Position numbers and translations under genes: made by a program
Notes under the pieces: generated by a model
What the model was told of the DNA's origin: nothing
The model's input: only the letters and a program-made list of their open reading frames with translations
Database searches by the model: none
Origin: Burkholderia sp052045245
GTDB lineage: Bacteria > Pseudomonadota > Gammaproteobacteria > Burkholderiales > Burkholderiaceae
Direction of reading: 5' to 3'
DNA length: 64,000 nucleotides
Assembly: GCF_052045245.1 (NCBI RefSeq)
Contig: NZ_JBQEON010000040.1
Span: 1-64,000 of the forward strand
In this document: piece by piece, positions 7,294 to 15,581 of the stretch
Numbering within the stretch: position 1 is the first letter of the stretch
Layout: each line of letters opens with the position of its first letter

Positions 7294-8706
7294 TCAGCGC
7301 GACGCCTCCACGAGTGCCTGCGCCAGCGCGTTATGGCGCTCGATGACGGGCGGCAGATCGAGCGTCGCGAGCCGCCCTTCCCGCACCACCACCTTCCCGT
7401 TCACCACCGTGTACGCCGTCTGCGACGGCGCGCAGAACACGAGCGCCGCGACCGGATCGTGCAGCGCGCCCGCGAACAGCGGCTGGCGCAGGTCGAACGC
7501 GGCAAAGTCCGCGGCCATGCCGGGCTTCAGCGCACCGATGTCGTCACGGTTCAGCACCTTCGCGCCACCGAGCGTCGCGATCTCGAGCGCCTCGCGCGCG
7601 GTCATCGCATCGGGCCCGAAGCCGACCCGCTGCAGCAACAGCGCCTGCCGCACTTCCGCCACCATCTGTGCGCCGTCGTTCGACGCGGAACCGTCGACGC
7701 CGAGGCCAACCGGCACGCCTGCCAGACGCATCTTCTTCACCGGCGCGATGCCCGACGCGAGCCGCATGTTCGAACACGGACAGTGCGCGACGCCGGTGCC
7801 GGTGCGCGCGAACAGGCCGATGCCCGCCTCGTCGAGCTGCACGCAATGCGCATGCCACACGTCGTGGCCGACCCAGCCGAGATCTTCCGCGTATTCGGCG
7901 GGTGTCATCCCGAACTTCTCGCGGCTGTACGCGATGTCGTTGACGTTCTCGGCCAAATGCGTGTGCAACGACACACCGTAGTCGCGCGCCAGCACGGCCG
8001 CGTCACGCATCAGCTCGCGGCTCACCGAGAACGGCGAACACGGCGCGACCACCACCCGCAGCATCGCGTAGCGACCTTCGTCGTGATAGGTCTCGATCAG
8101 GCGCTGCGCGTCGCGCAGGATGTCGGGCTCGCGCTCGACCACCGAATCGGGCGGCAGCCCGCCGTCGCGCTGGCCGACGCTCATCGCGCCGCGGCTCGCG
8201 TGAAAGCGCATGCCGATCCGCTGCGCGGCACCGATGCTGTCGTCGAGCCGGCTGCCGTTCGGGTAGATGTACAGATGATCGCTCGACGTCGTGCAGCCCG
8301 ACTGCAGCAGCTCGGCCATCGCGGTAAGCGTCGACACCTCGATCATCTCCGGTGTCAGGTGCGCCCAGATCCGGTACAGGTTCGTGAGCCAGCCGAACAA
8401 CTCGGCGTTCTGCGCGGCCGGCACCGCGCGCGTGAGGCTCTGGTACATGTGGTGGTGCGTGTTCACGAGCCCGGGGATCACGAGGTGGCCACGCAGGTCG
8501 AGCACTTCGTCGGCGGTATCGGGCAGCTCGGCGCTCGGACCGACCGCGACGATCCGGTTGTCTTCGATATAGAGCCCCGCGTCGCGCAGTTCGCGGCGCG
8601 TGTCGTCCATGGTCACGAGCACGTCGGCGTGCTTGACCAGCAGGGTTGTCGGGCGGGATGAGGATGGGTGCGGCGCGCGTGCGCCGGCGTGCTGCTCGAG
8701 GTTCAT
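7294..8706 (-). CDS. 8-oxoguanine deaminase / amidohydrolase of the guanine-deaminase-like group
   Basis: 470-residue zinc amidohydrolase (TIM barrel between beta-sandwich strands). Metal ligands are visible in order: HHHMYQSLTRA after VIPGLVNT, HTHLAEN, AHCVQL, and the Asp of GLGVDGSASNDG. The VNTHHHMYQSLTR and SASNDG segments match the group typified by Pseudomonas 8-oxoguanine deaminase (Pa0142) better than classical guanine deaminase. The expected reaction is hydrolytic deamination of 8-oxoguanine to urate plus ammonia, which would feed the neighbouring urate pathway. Hydroxyatrazine-type or isoxanthopterin deamination are alternatives. It is convergent with the LysR gene and divergent from uraH-puuD across a 512-base spacer. 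Confidence 0.8.
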   Translation of the reverse strand: MNLEQHAGARAPHPSSSRPTTLLVKHADVLVTMDDTRRELRDAGLYIEDNRIVAVGPSAELPDTADEVLDLRGHLVIPGLVNTHHHMYQSLTRAVPAAQNAELFGWLTNLYRIWAHLTPEMIEVSTLTAMAELLQSGCTTSSDHLYIYPNGSRLDDSIGAAQRIGMRFHASRGAMSVGQRDGGLPPDSVVEREPDILRDAQRLIETYHDEGRYAMLRVVVAPCSPFSVSRELMRDAAVLARDYGVSLHTHLAENVNDIAYSREKFGMTPAEYAEDLGWVGHDVWHAHCVQLDEAGIGLFARTGTGVAHCPCSNMRLASGIAPVKKMRLAGVPVGLGVDGSASNDGAQMVAEVRQALLLQRVGFGPDAMTAREALEIATLGGAKVLNRDDIGALKPGMAADFAAFDLRQPLFAGALHDPVAALVFCAPSQTAYTVVNGKVVVREGRLATLDLPPVIERHNALAQALVEASR

Positions 8707-9218
8707 GCGTTCTCCGCGTCGTTCTGCCCCCGGGAGCCGCTCCCGGAGACCATCACAAAGCCGTTCGAACGCTGGTTCGCGGCACGCCCCGGTGCCTGCG
8801 TCCGTTCGAACGCGCTGGCCCGGTTACCCGGCGTGAATGCCGTCTTCGGGGTACGCGCGGGCTCGACGCCCGACACGCACGGCGTGCAGCATCGCCCAAG
8901 CGCGCGCGGCGCACAATGCGCGATCCGGAATACCGCGCTTCACGGTTTCGATATGGTACGCCGCGCACGGGCCCGCCGAGCGCCGCAAACCCCGGCTGCG
9001 GGCCGCGCCCGGCGGGCCGTCGACAGCGGTTCATGCGCGGCGCATTATCTTTGATATCGCGCCCGTATTTGCGCGGAGAACCTTTTTAAAATGCCTGCAC
9101 GGCGCTCGCTTCAATCTCGCCGACGGGTATGTAGCCACGTGACGTGGAGCCTCGATCCGCCGCACAGTCATGGATCGAGTCGCCGCCGAACCTCGCATTC
9201 ACACAAGGACAACTGCGA
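8707..9218. other. Divergent promoter region between the deaminase gene and uraH
   Basis: 512 bases without a supportable gene. The short open frames here have no ribosome-binding site or family resemblance. AT-rich islands at about 9048-9062 (ATTATCTTTGATAT) and 9080-9091 (CTTTTTAAAATG) are the best places for a uraH promoter (TAAAAT is a 5-of-6 -10 box), but no convincing -35 box is spaced to it. Operators for the nearby LysR regulator may lie here; none can be named. Confidence 0.5.
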
Positions 9219-9572
9219 ATGGGAAAGCTCACTACCCACGTACTCGATACGGCACACGGCCGCCCCGGCGCCGCCATCAAGGTGGACCTCTACGCGCTGG
9301 ACGGCGAATCGCGCCGCGCGATCAAGACCGTGCTGACCAATAGCGACGGCCGTTGCGACGAACCCCTGCTCGAAGGCGCGGCACTGGCCGCCGGCGAATA
9401 CGAACTCGTGTTCCATGCCGGCGACTACTTCGCGTCGCTCGGCGTGAAGGTGCCCGAACCCCGCTTCGTCGACCGCGTCGTACTGCGCTTCGGCATCGCC
9501 GACACCGCATCGCACTATCACGTGCCGCTGCTCGTGTCGCCGTGGTCGTACAGCACCTATCGCGGCAGCTGA
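9219..9572 (+). CDS. uraH: 5-hydroxyisourate hydrolase
   Basis: 117-residue transthyretin-like hydrolase converting 5-hydroxyisourate to OHCU in urate breakdown. Hallmarks are MGKLTTHVLDTAHGRPG at the N-terminus (catalytic His in THVLD), an internal R (residue about 49) in SDGRCDEPLL, and the C-terminal HYHVPLLVSPWSYSTYRGS with the diagnostic YRGS end. ATG 9219 follows AAGGAC. puuD begins 53 bases downstream on the same strand, so product and enzyme source are co-expressed: PuuD makes the substrate that UraH consumes. The gene is intact and of normal length. Confidence 0.96.
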   Translation: MGKLTTHVLDTAHGRPGAAIKVDLYALDGESRRAIKTVLTNSDGRCDEPLLEGAALAAGEYELVFHAGDYFASLGVKVPEPRFVDRVVLRFGIADTASHYHVPLLVSPWSYSTYRGS

Positions 9573-9625
9573 CACACGTATCGGCGCCCGCATCAAAGAC
9601 AACGATCTGAGTCTGGAGGAGTTTC

Positions 9626-10819
9626 ATGGAAGGCTTCATCACCGACTGGCTGAACCTCGCGCTGCGATGGCTGCACGTCATCGTCGCCATTGCGTGGATC
9701 GGCGAGTCATTCTATTTCGTCGCACTCGACAACAGCCTGAAACCGCCCACCGACGCGAACCAGCGCAAGCGCGGCGTGTTCGGCGAACTGTGGCACGTCC
9801 ACGGCGGCGGTTTCTACAACATGCAGAAGTACACGGTCGCGCCGCCGGAAATGCCGGATGACCTGCACTGGTCGAAGTGGCCGTCGTACACGACGTGGCT
9901 GTCGGGCTTCTCGCTGTTCTTCGTGCTGTACCTGCTCGCGCCGAACACCTACCTGATCGACAAGAGCGTGCTCGACATGGGCCCGGTGGTCGCCGTTGCA
10001 TCCGCACTCGGCTTCCTCGCGGCCGGCTGGATCGTCTACGACTCGCTGTGCCGCCTCCTCGGCACCAACGACCGTGTGCTCGGCATCTGCGTCGGCATCT
10101 ACGTCGTGGTCGCCGCGTATCTCGCGTGCCACATCTTCTCGGGCCGCGCGGCGTACCTGATCGTCGGCGCGATGCTCGCGACGATCATGTCGGCGAACGT
10201 GTTCTTCGTGATCATCCCGGGCCAGCGCAAGATGGTCGACAAGATGCTCAAGGGTGAAGAACCGAACCCGATCTACGGCAAGCGTGGCAAGCAGCGCTCG
10301 GTGCACAACACGTACTTCACGCTGCCGGTGGTGTTCGCGATGCTGTCGAACCACTATGCGATGACGTACACGAACAAGTTCAACTGGGTCGTGCTCGTGC
10401 TGATCATGCTGGCCGGCGCGCTGATCCGCCAGTTCTTCGTGATGCGTCACCGCGGCAAGCAGCTGTGGTACCTGCCGATCGGCGGCGTCGCGCTGCTGTC
10501 GGGCGCCCTGGTGTGGACGATGCCGAAGCCGGTCGCACCGGAAGCGCAAGCGGCGAACGCGCCGAAGATCGTGATCGCCGACATCATGCCGGTCCTGCAG
10601 CAGCGCTGCGTCGAGTGCCACTCGGCCAAGCCGACGCTGATGGGCAGCGCGCCCGCCGGCGTGATGTTCGACACGCCGGACGAAGTGTCGAAGAACGCGC
10701 AGCGTATCTATGAACAGGCCGTGCGCCTGAAGGCGATGCCGATCGGCAACGTCACGCACATGACCGACGACGAGCGCGTGAAGCTCGCCGCCTGGTTCGA
10801 GGGTGGCGCGAACAAGTAA
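9626..10819 (+). CDS. puuD: Urate hydroxylase PuuD, membrane protein with C-terminal cytochrome c domain
   Basis: 397 residues. Membrane-bound urate oxidase replacing the soluble uricase, converting urate to 5-hydroxyisourate. About eight transmembrane helices occupy residues 8-310, with conserved histidines in WLHVIVAIAWIGES and LWHVHGGGFYNMQKY. The C-terminal domain faces the periplasm and carries a single haem c site C328-V-E-C331-H332, with a possible Met ligand in the later IGNVTHMTDDER segment. Electrons from urate would therefore enter the respiratory chain and not make peroxide. GGAGG precedes ATG 9626. It is the second gene after uraH, with a terminator behind it. Confidence 0.95.
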   Translation: MEGFITDWLNLALRWLHVIVAIAWIGESFYFVALDNSLKPPTDANQRKRGVFGELWHVHGGGFYNMQKYTVAPPEMPDDLHWSKWPSYTTWLSGFSLFFVLYLLAPNTYLIDKSVLDMGPVVAVASALGFLAAGWIVYDSLCRLLGTNDRVLGICVGIYVVVAAYLACHIFSGRAAYLIVGAMLATIMSANVFFVIIPGQRKMVDKMLKGEEPNPIYGKRGKQRSVHNTYFTLPVVFAMLSNHYAMTYTNKFNWVVLVLIMLAGALIRQFFVMRHRGKQLWYLPIGGVALLSGALVWTMPKPVAPEAQAANAPKIVIADIMPVLQQRCVECHSAKPTLMGSAPAGVMFDTPDEVSKNAQRIYEQAVRLKAMPIGNVTHMTDDERVKLAAWFEGGANK

Positions 10820-10866
10820 GCCGCCGTGCGCCGGCCATTCGTTGCCGGCGCAATCCTCTCCGTTCG

Positions 10867-10894
10867 CGGGCCCGGAAACGGGCCCGTTTTTTTT
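10867..10894 (+). terminator. Rho-independent terminator after puuD
   Basis: CGGGCCCG, loop GAAA, CGGGCCCG, then eight T. It is among the strongest terminators in the window and ends the uraH-puuD transcript before the convergent ACT gene. Confidence 0.95.
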
Positions 10895-10917
10895 GCCTGC
10901 GCGAAACGGGGCGCCCG

Positions 10918-11328
10918 CTAGCCGCGCAGCGCGTCGCGCTGCAGCGCGACGAGCGCATCGAGCGCGCGCGGGCCGTCGTCGAACGGCACGAAGATGTGAT
11001 CGTGATACGCGGCGGCCATCACGTTGCAGCTGATGCCGGCGGCGCCGAGGGCGCGCGCGAACGCGGCCGTCAGGCCGACCGCGGCGAGGTCCGAATGCAC
11101 GGTCAGCGTGATCCACGCCGCACGGAACAGCACGGGCCAGCCGCGACGCGCGGCCGTCTGCTCGTCGACCACGACCGTCATGCCCTCCGCTTCGCGGAAC
11201 GTCGCGATCGTTTCGGATAACGATAAGTCTGCATCGGCCGGAAGCGCGACGAATGCGAAGGCACCGCGATGCAGTTCGGGCTGCATCGTACGCAGCAGGA
11301 TCGTGAGGTCGTTTTCAGGTTGGCTCAT
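10918..11328 (-). CDS. ACT-domain protein
   Basis: 136 residues. Resembles the small bacterial proteins made of two ACT-like ligand-binding folds (COG3602-type). The first half has the pattern FAFVALPADADLSLSETIATFREAEGMTVVV. The second half (AWITLTVHSDLAAVGLTAAFARALGAAGISCNVMAAAYHDHIFVP) is the classic ACT strand-helix-strand with the AAYHDHIFVP end. No enzyme domain is attached, so it is probably an amino-acid-sensing or regulatory partner. ATG 11328 (MSQPENDL) is chosen because the family begins there; an upstream in-frame start would add 19 residues. It is separated from allA by a terminator and is therefore not part of the ureide transcript. Confidence 0.8.
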   Translation of the reverse strand: MSQPENDLTILLRTMQPELHRGAFAFVALPADADLSLSETIATFREAEGMTVVVDEQTAARRGWPVLFRAAWITLTVHSDLAAVGLTAAFARALGAAGISCNVMAAAYHDHIFVPFDDGPRALDALVALQRDALRG

Positions 11329-11466
11329 CGTGGGTATGGGGCCGGAACCGGGCGTCGTGCGGTGGCGATGCGGGCACGATAGCACGCGGCCGCCGTGCGC
11401 GATGCATCCACGACGTCACGTCCGCGAGCCGGCTGCAAAACGCGGCGATGCGCGTGCGGCAAGCAT

Positions 11467-11495
11467 AAAAAAACCCGCGCGATTCGCGCGGGTTT
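11467..11495 (-). terminator. Terminator of the ureide operon, after allA
   Basis: Read on the minus strand: AAACCCGCG pairs with CGCGGGTTT and is followed by a run of T (complement of the A-run at 11467-11473). It lies 32 bases past the allA stop. Confidence 0.85.
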
Positions 11496-11526
11496 CTTCA
11501 ACGAAGCGGCACGGCTGGAATCCGGC

Positions 11527-12039
11527 TCAGGTCGTCACTGCATCCAGCGCGTCCTCGGTGAGCCACAGCGATTCCTGCAGATCCTGCTCGTTCAGATTCA
11601 GGCCGTCACCGCCGCGATCGACGACGATGAAGTCGCTGACGCCGCCCAGCGCGATCAGCGGGTGATGCCACACGCCCTTCGCGTAGTTGACGCCCTGCCA
11701 CCCGCTCGTCACGAACGCGCGGATCGCCGACGGATCGAGCTCGCCCGCCGGCGCGACGACGACGAGATACGGCTGGTCGTTCAGCGGCACGAACGCCTGG
11801 CTGCCGAGCGGATGGCGCTCGAGCATCTTCACCTCGAACGGCAGCGTGCGCGGCTGGCCGCGGAACAGGTTGACGAGCGTGCGGCCGTCTTCGTCGGTCA
11901 CGTCGACTTTCGCGAGATCGTGAAAGCGGATCGTCGTGCCGAGGTTGATCGGAATCTGCTTCGCCCCTTCCGTTTCGATCACGTCGCCGAACGGCGCGAA
12001 CGCTTCCTTGGTCAGCGGTTCGATTGCAAGCGTCTTCAT
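11527..12039 (-). CDS. allA: Ureidoglycolate lyase
   Basis: 170 residues, a cupin-fold enzyme splitting ureidoglycolate into glyoxylate and urea, the last step of allantoin use. Family segments are present: EPLTKEAFAPFGDVIE at the start, NLFRGQPRTLPFEVKMLERHPLGSQAFVPL (His/Glu-rich active-site strand), PYLVVVAP, and GVNYAKGVWHHPLIAL with the conserved HH. Its ATG overlaps the alc stop by four bases (12036-12039), so the two are translationally coupled. It is the final gene of the minus-strand ureide run. Confidence 0.95.
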   Translation of the reverse strand: MKTLAIEPLTKEAFAPFGDVIETEGAKQIPINLGTTIRFHDLAKVDVTDEDGRTLVNLFRGQPRTLPFEVKMLERHPLGSQAFVPLNDQPYLVVVAPAGELDPSAIRAFVTSGWQGVNYAKGVWHHPLIALGGVSDFIVVDRGGDGLNLNEQDLQESLWLTEDALDAVTT

Positions 12040-13049
12040 TTGTCGAGCGTCCCCCACAGACGCAGGCGCGATACGCCGCCGTCCGGAATGATGTTCAGGC
12101 GCACGTGGGTCACCGGGCCCAGCGAGGCGATTTCCTGTTCGAAATAGTGCTGCTTGTCCATCTGCAGCTTCTGTTCGCCGAGCAGCACCGGCCAGAACAT
12201 CGACTGCGTGATCAGCGAGCTGTCGGTGCCGCCCGACACATAGGCGGCCTGGATCGAGCAGCGGTCCGGGTAGTTGCCCTTGAAGAACGCGGTATCGACT
12301 TCGATCCTGCGGATCACGCCCGGCTGCGCGAGCGCGACGATCGCCCAGTCGTTGCCCGGTTCGCGGCGGCGGCGGGTTTCCCAGCCGTCGCCCATGTTCA
12401 CGCCGCGGCCCGGCAGCAGCAGGTTCGACGCAACGCCGAAGTGCTGGTTGTTCGCGGCCACCACGTAGCCGCCGTTTTCCATCGCCGCGAGGTCGAACTG
12501 TTCGGTCGCGCTCGCACCGGCCCAGTCGAGCTGCGGCTGGCCATACACGCGCAGGCGCGCGATGCCGCCGTCCGGATAGATGTTCACGCGCAGGTGCGTG
12601 AACGCACGCGCGTCGCTCGCCGCGACGTAGTGATGGCTGTTGCCCTGCAGCGTCGTCGACGGCACGATCTCGACCCATTGCGTCGCATGCGTCGGCGCCC
12701 CGTCGGCCACGAACGCGGCCTCGATCGACGCGGCCGGCGGGAAGTTGCCGGTGAAGTGGCTCGTATCGAGGTCGAAGCCCTTGATCACGCCCGGCCGCGC
12801 GAGCTTGACGATGCACCAGTCATAGCCCGTCGTGCGCTTGCGGCGCGTCTCCCAGCCATCCATCCACTTGCCGTGGTCGTCGTACTTGCCGGGGATGAAC
12901 ACCGCCGGCTCGGGATTCAGCATCCGGTCCTTCGGCGCGAAGAAGTCGTCGCTGGCCTCGAGCGCCTGTGCACCGAGACGCGGGTCGGCGAGGTTCACGT
13001 AGCGCCGCGTGAAATCGGGAGCGTCGGGATCGAGAAGCGGAACAGCCAT
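12036..13049 (-). CDS. alc: Allantoicase
   Basis: 337 residues, hydrolysing allantoate to ureidoglycolate and urea. It has the expected duplicated jelly-roll: two copies of a segment ending WETRRxRxxGxDWxIVxLARPGVI (about residues 67-89 and 223-245), each followed by F-x-GN-[FY]P-[DP] and a later HVRLNIxPDGGxxRLRxxG strand (about 150-167 and 314-332). Length is normal. It lies 63 bases after uraD and overlaps allA. Confidence 0.96.
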   Translation of the reverse strand: MAVPLLDPDAPDFTRRYVNLADPRLGAQALEASDDFFAPKDRMLNPEPAVFIPGKYDDHGKWMDGWETRRKRTTGYDWCIVKLARPGVIKGFDLDTSHFTGNFPPAASIEAAFVADGAPTHATQWVEIVPSTTLQGNSHHYVAASDARAFTHLRVNIYPDGGIARLRVYGQPQLDWAGASATEQFDLAAMENGGYVVAANNQHFGVASNLLLPGRGVNMGDGWETRRRREPGNDWAIVALAQPGVIRRIEVDTAFFKGNYPDRCSIQAAYVSGGTDSSLITQSMFWPVLLGEQKLQMDKQHYFEQEIASLGPVTHVRLNIIPDGGVSRLRLWGTLDK

Positions 13050-13112
13050 GATGTTTCCTTGGTTTCAGTGATGCGATCAGGCCGCTGCGACGCAGCAGGC
13101 CGTGTTGCGTTG

Positions 13113-13634
13113 TCAGGCGTCGATCAGGTCGTCGAGGCGGAAGCGCGCGATCCGGTAGATCTGGTCGAGGCTCGCACGCAGTTCCTCGGTACGCGAATGA
13201 TTCACGCGCGACTCGAAGTTCGCGATGATGCCGTGCCGGTCATAGCCGCGCACCGCGAGGATGAACGGGAATCCGAACTTCTCGCGATACGTGCGGTTCA
13301 GCGTCAGCAGCTTGTCGAACTCTTCCTGCGTGCACTGGTCGAGACCCGCGCCGCTCTGCTCGCGCGTCGACTCGGCCGTCAGCTCGCCGCGCACGGCGGC
13401 CTTGCCGGCCAGCTCCGGGTGCGCGTTGATCAGCGCGAGCTGGCGCACTTCGCCGCCCGTTTCGACCGCACCCGACATCGTCTTGTGCAGCGCATCGATG
13501 CTCGCGAACGGCCGCTCGCCCGCGGCGACCTCGGCCACCCACGGCGAATGTTCGAAGATTCCCGACAGTGCCGCGACGAATGCGCTCGGCGCCATCGTGT
13601 TCAGTTGCTCCAACGTGTAACGCATCGCCTTCAT
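13113..13634 (-). CDS. uraD: OHCU decarboxylase
   Basis: 173 residues. 2-oxo-4-hydroxy-4-carboxy-5-ureidoimidazoline decarboxylase, giving S-allantoin stereospecifically. The all-helical family motif set is visible: YTLEQLNTMAPSAFVAALSGIFEHSPW, LALINAHPELAGKAA with the catalytic His-Pro-Glu, the STREQSGAGLDQ turn, and FGFPFILAVRGYDR. The start (MKAMRYTLEQ) overlaps the puuE stop by four bases. A shorter start at the second Met (MRYTLEQ) is possible. Confidence 0.95.
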   Translation of the reverse strand: MKAMRYTLEQLNTMAPSAFVAALSGIFEHSPWVAEVAAGERPFASIDALHKTMSGAVETGGEVRQLALINAHPELAGKAAVRGELTAESTREQSGAGLDQCTQEEFDKLLTLNRTYREKFGFPFILAVRGYDRHGIIANFESRVNHSRTEELRASLDQIYRIARFRLDDLIDA

Positions 13635-14584
13635 GCTTTCCCTTCGTTTCGATGATTGGGCTGATACGGATGATGTTCACGCCAATGACGCGCGATATCG
13701 ACACGACGCGTCACCCATACGCGATCGTGCGTCTCGATGTGATCGAGGAAACGCTGCAGCCCGCGGAAACGTCCCGGCCGGCCCAGCAGTCGGCAGTGCA
13801 TGCCGATCGACAGCATCTTCGGCGCTTCGTCGCCCTCCGCGTACAGCACGTCGAACGCGTCGCGCAGGTAGTCGAAGAAGTGGTCGCCGGTGTTGAAGCC
13901 CTGCGGCGTCGCGAAGCGCATGTCGTTCGTGTCGAGCGTGTACGGGACGATCAGCTGCGGCGACGTGCCGCCGCCCGACACGCCGACCTCCATCCAGAAC
14001 GGCAGGTCGTCGCCATAGTTGTCGGAGTCGTACAGGAAACCGCCGTATTCCGCGACAAGACGATGCGTGTTCGGGCTGTCGCGGCCGGTGTACCAGCCGA
14101 GCGGACGCTCACCCGTCACGCGCTCGATCGCTTCCATCCCGAGGCGCATGTGCTCGGCTTCGAGCTCGGGCGTCATGCTCTGATAGTGGATCCAGCGCCA
14201 TCCGTGGCACGCGATCTCATGGCCGAGCTCGACGAAGGCGCGCGCGAGTTCCGGATGGCGCTCGATCGCCATGCCGACGCCGAACACCGTCAGCGGCAGC
14301 CCGCGCTTCTCGAATTCGCGCAGGATGCGCCACACGCCGGCCCGCGAACCGTATTCGTAGATCGACTCCATGCTCATGTGGCGGTCCGGATACGCGGCCG
14401 CGCCGACGATTTCGGACAGAAACTGCTCGGAGCCCGGATCGCCGTGCAGCACGCAGTTCTCGCCGCCCTCCTCGTAGTTCAGGACGAATTGCACGGCGAC
14501 GCGGGCGCGCCCCGGCCAGTTCGCCTGCACGGGATGGCGGCCGTAGCCGATCAGGTCGCGAGGATAGTTGGGATCGAGTGACAT
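13631..14584 (-). CDS. puuE: Allantoinase PuuE, polysaccharide-deacetylase type
   Basis: 317 residues. A metal-light allantoinase of the NodB/polysaccharide deacetylase superfamily, unrelated to the amidohydrolase AllB. Diagnostic segments are YPRDLIGYGRHPVQANWPG, the VLNYEEGGENCVLHGD strand, AYPDRHMSMESIYEYGSR, GHEIACHGWRWI and GWYTGRDSPNT. The start MSLDPNYPRDLIGYG fits known PuuE proteins; an upstream in-frame ATG (14629) would add 15 residues of non-family sequence. It overlaps uraD by four bases and is 150 bases from the racemase gene. Confidence 0.94.
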   Translation of the reverse strand: MSLDPNYPRDLIGYGRHPVQANWPGRARVAVQFVLNYEEGGENCVLHGDPGSEQFLSEIVGAAAYPDRHMSMESIYEYGSRAGVWRILREFEKRGLPLTVFGVGMAIERHPELARAFVELGHEIACHGWRWIHYQSMTPELEAEHMRLGMEAIERVTGERPLGWYTGRDSPNTHRLVAEYGGFLYDSDNYGDDLPFWMEVGVSGGGTSPQLIVPYTLDTNDMRFATPQGFNTGDHFFDYLRDAFDVLYAEGDEAPKMLSIGMHCRLLGRPGRFRGLQRFLDHIETHDRVWVTRRVDIARHWREHHPYQPNHRNEGKA

Positions 14585-14734
14585 GGGTTCGAAGTGCGGC
14601 GAAAGCTTGCTGAAATAATGGGTTCGCATCGGCCCGCGCGGGTGCCGGAGGCCGGCCGCGCAGGCCGATGCGATGACGGCCCAGTGTAGCGAAAACGTTC
14701 ATACGCGCCCATACAGCGGCGCAGATAGTGCATG

Positions 14735-15571
14735 TCAGACGGCGTGTATGTGCGGTTGCGGCAAAGTCGGGACCGGTTCCGATGCGGCGTTCCCGCTGCG
14801 AGCCGGGGCGGCGGCCGGTGCGGCCGCGGGCGCGTGCTCCGGCGGGCTGAAGCGCGCGAATTCGCCGTCGTAGCGCTTCGGCAGCGGCCGCGCATAGTCG
14901 CCGCGCTTCGCCGTCGCCAGACGCAGCGACACGAGTGCCTCGGCCCACTTCACGGCTGCGGTGACGCCCTCGACCACCGGCGCGCCGATCTGCTGCTCGA
15001 TCTCGTGCGCGAATTCGGCCATCCCCGCGCAGCCGAGCACGATCGCGTCGGCGCCGTCCTCGTCGAGCGCGCGCCGGCATTCGTCGACGATGATCCGCCG
15101 CGCGGCGGAACCTGGCCGGTCGAGCTCGAGCACCGCGACGTCGGTCGCGCGCACGTTGCGGCAGAACCGCTTCATCCCGTAGCGCTCGGCGAGATGCCAC
15201 GCCATCCCGCAGGTGCGCGCGAGCGTCGTGACGACCGAGAAACCCGGCGCAAGCACGCTCGCCGCGTGCATCGCCGCCTCGGCGATGCCGATCACCGGCC
15301 CGCGCGCGACTTCGCGTGCCGCATACAGGCCCGGATCGCCGAAACAGGCGATCACGTACGCGTCGAAGCCGTCGCGCTCGCCCTGCGCGATCTCGGCGAG
15401 CAGCCCGGGCGTCGCGAGCGCCTCGTCGTAATAGCCTTCGATCGACGGCGGCCCCATCGGCGGACTCACCGCGACGATCTCGGTGCCCGCGGCCGCCACT
15501 TCACGCGCGCAGCGGCCCATCGCATCGGTCATCCGCTGTGTCGTGTTCGGATTGATCAGCTTGATCTTCAT
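14735..15571 (-). CDS. Asp/Glu/hydantoin racemase family protein, probably allantoin racemase
   Basis: 278 residues. Cofactor-independent racemase of the Asp/Glu/hydantoin family, with the two catalytic cysteine contexts ACFGDPGLYAAREVARGPVIGIAEAA (Cys about residue 75) and IVLGCAGMAEF (Cys about 180). The N-terminus MKIKLINPNTTQRMTDAM is typical of hydantoin and allantoin racemases. Placed between an NCS1 permease and allantoinase, it would interconvert the allantoin enantiomers so that all of it reaches PuuE. The last about 35 residues are an Ala/Pro-rich tail not seen in the core family. Ten bases separate it from the permease stop. Confidence 0.85.
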   Translation of the reverse strand: MKIKLINPNTTQRMTDAMGRCAREVAAAGTEIVAVSPPMGPPSIEGYYDEALATPGLLAEIAQGERDGFDAYVIACFGDPGLYAAREVARGPVIGIAEAAMHAASVLAPGFSVVTTLARTCGMAWHLAERYGMKRFCRNVRATDVAVLELDRPGSAARRIIVDECRRALDEDGADAIVLGCAGMAEFAHEIEQQIGAPVVEGVTAAVKWAEALVSLRLATAKRGDYARPLPKRYDGEFARFSPPEHAPAAAPAAAPARSGNAASEPVPTLPQPHIHAV

Positions 15572-15581
15572 CGTGCCCCCC

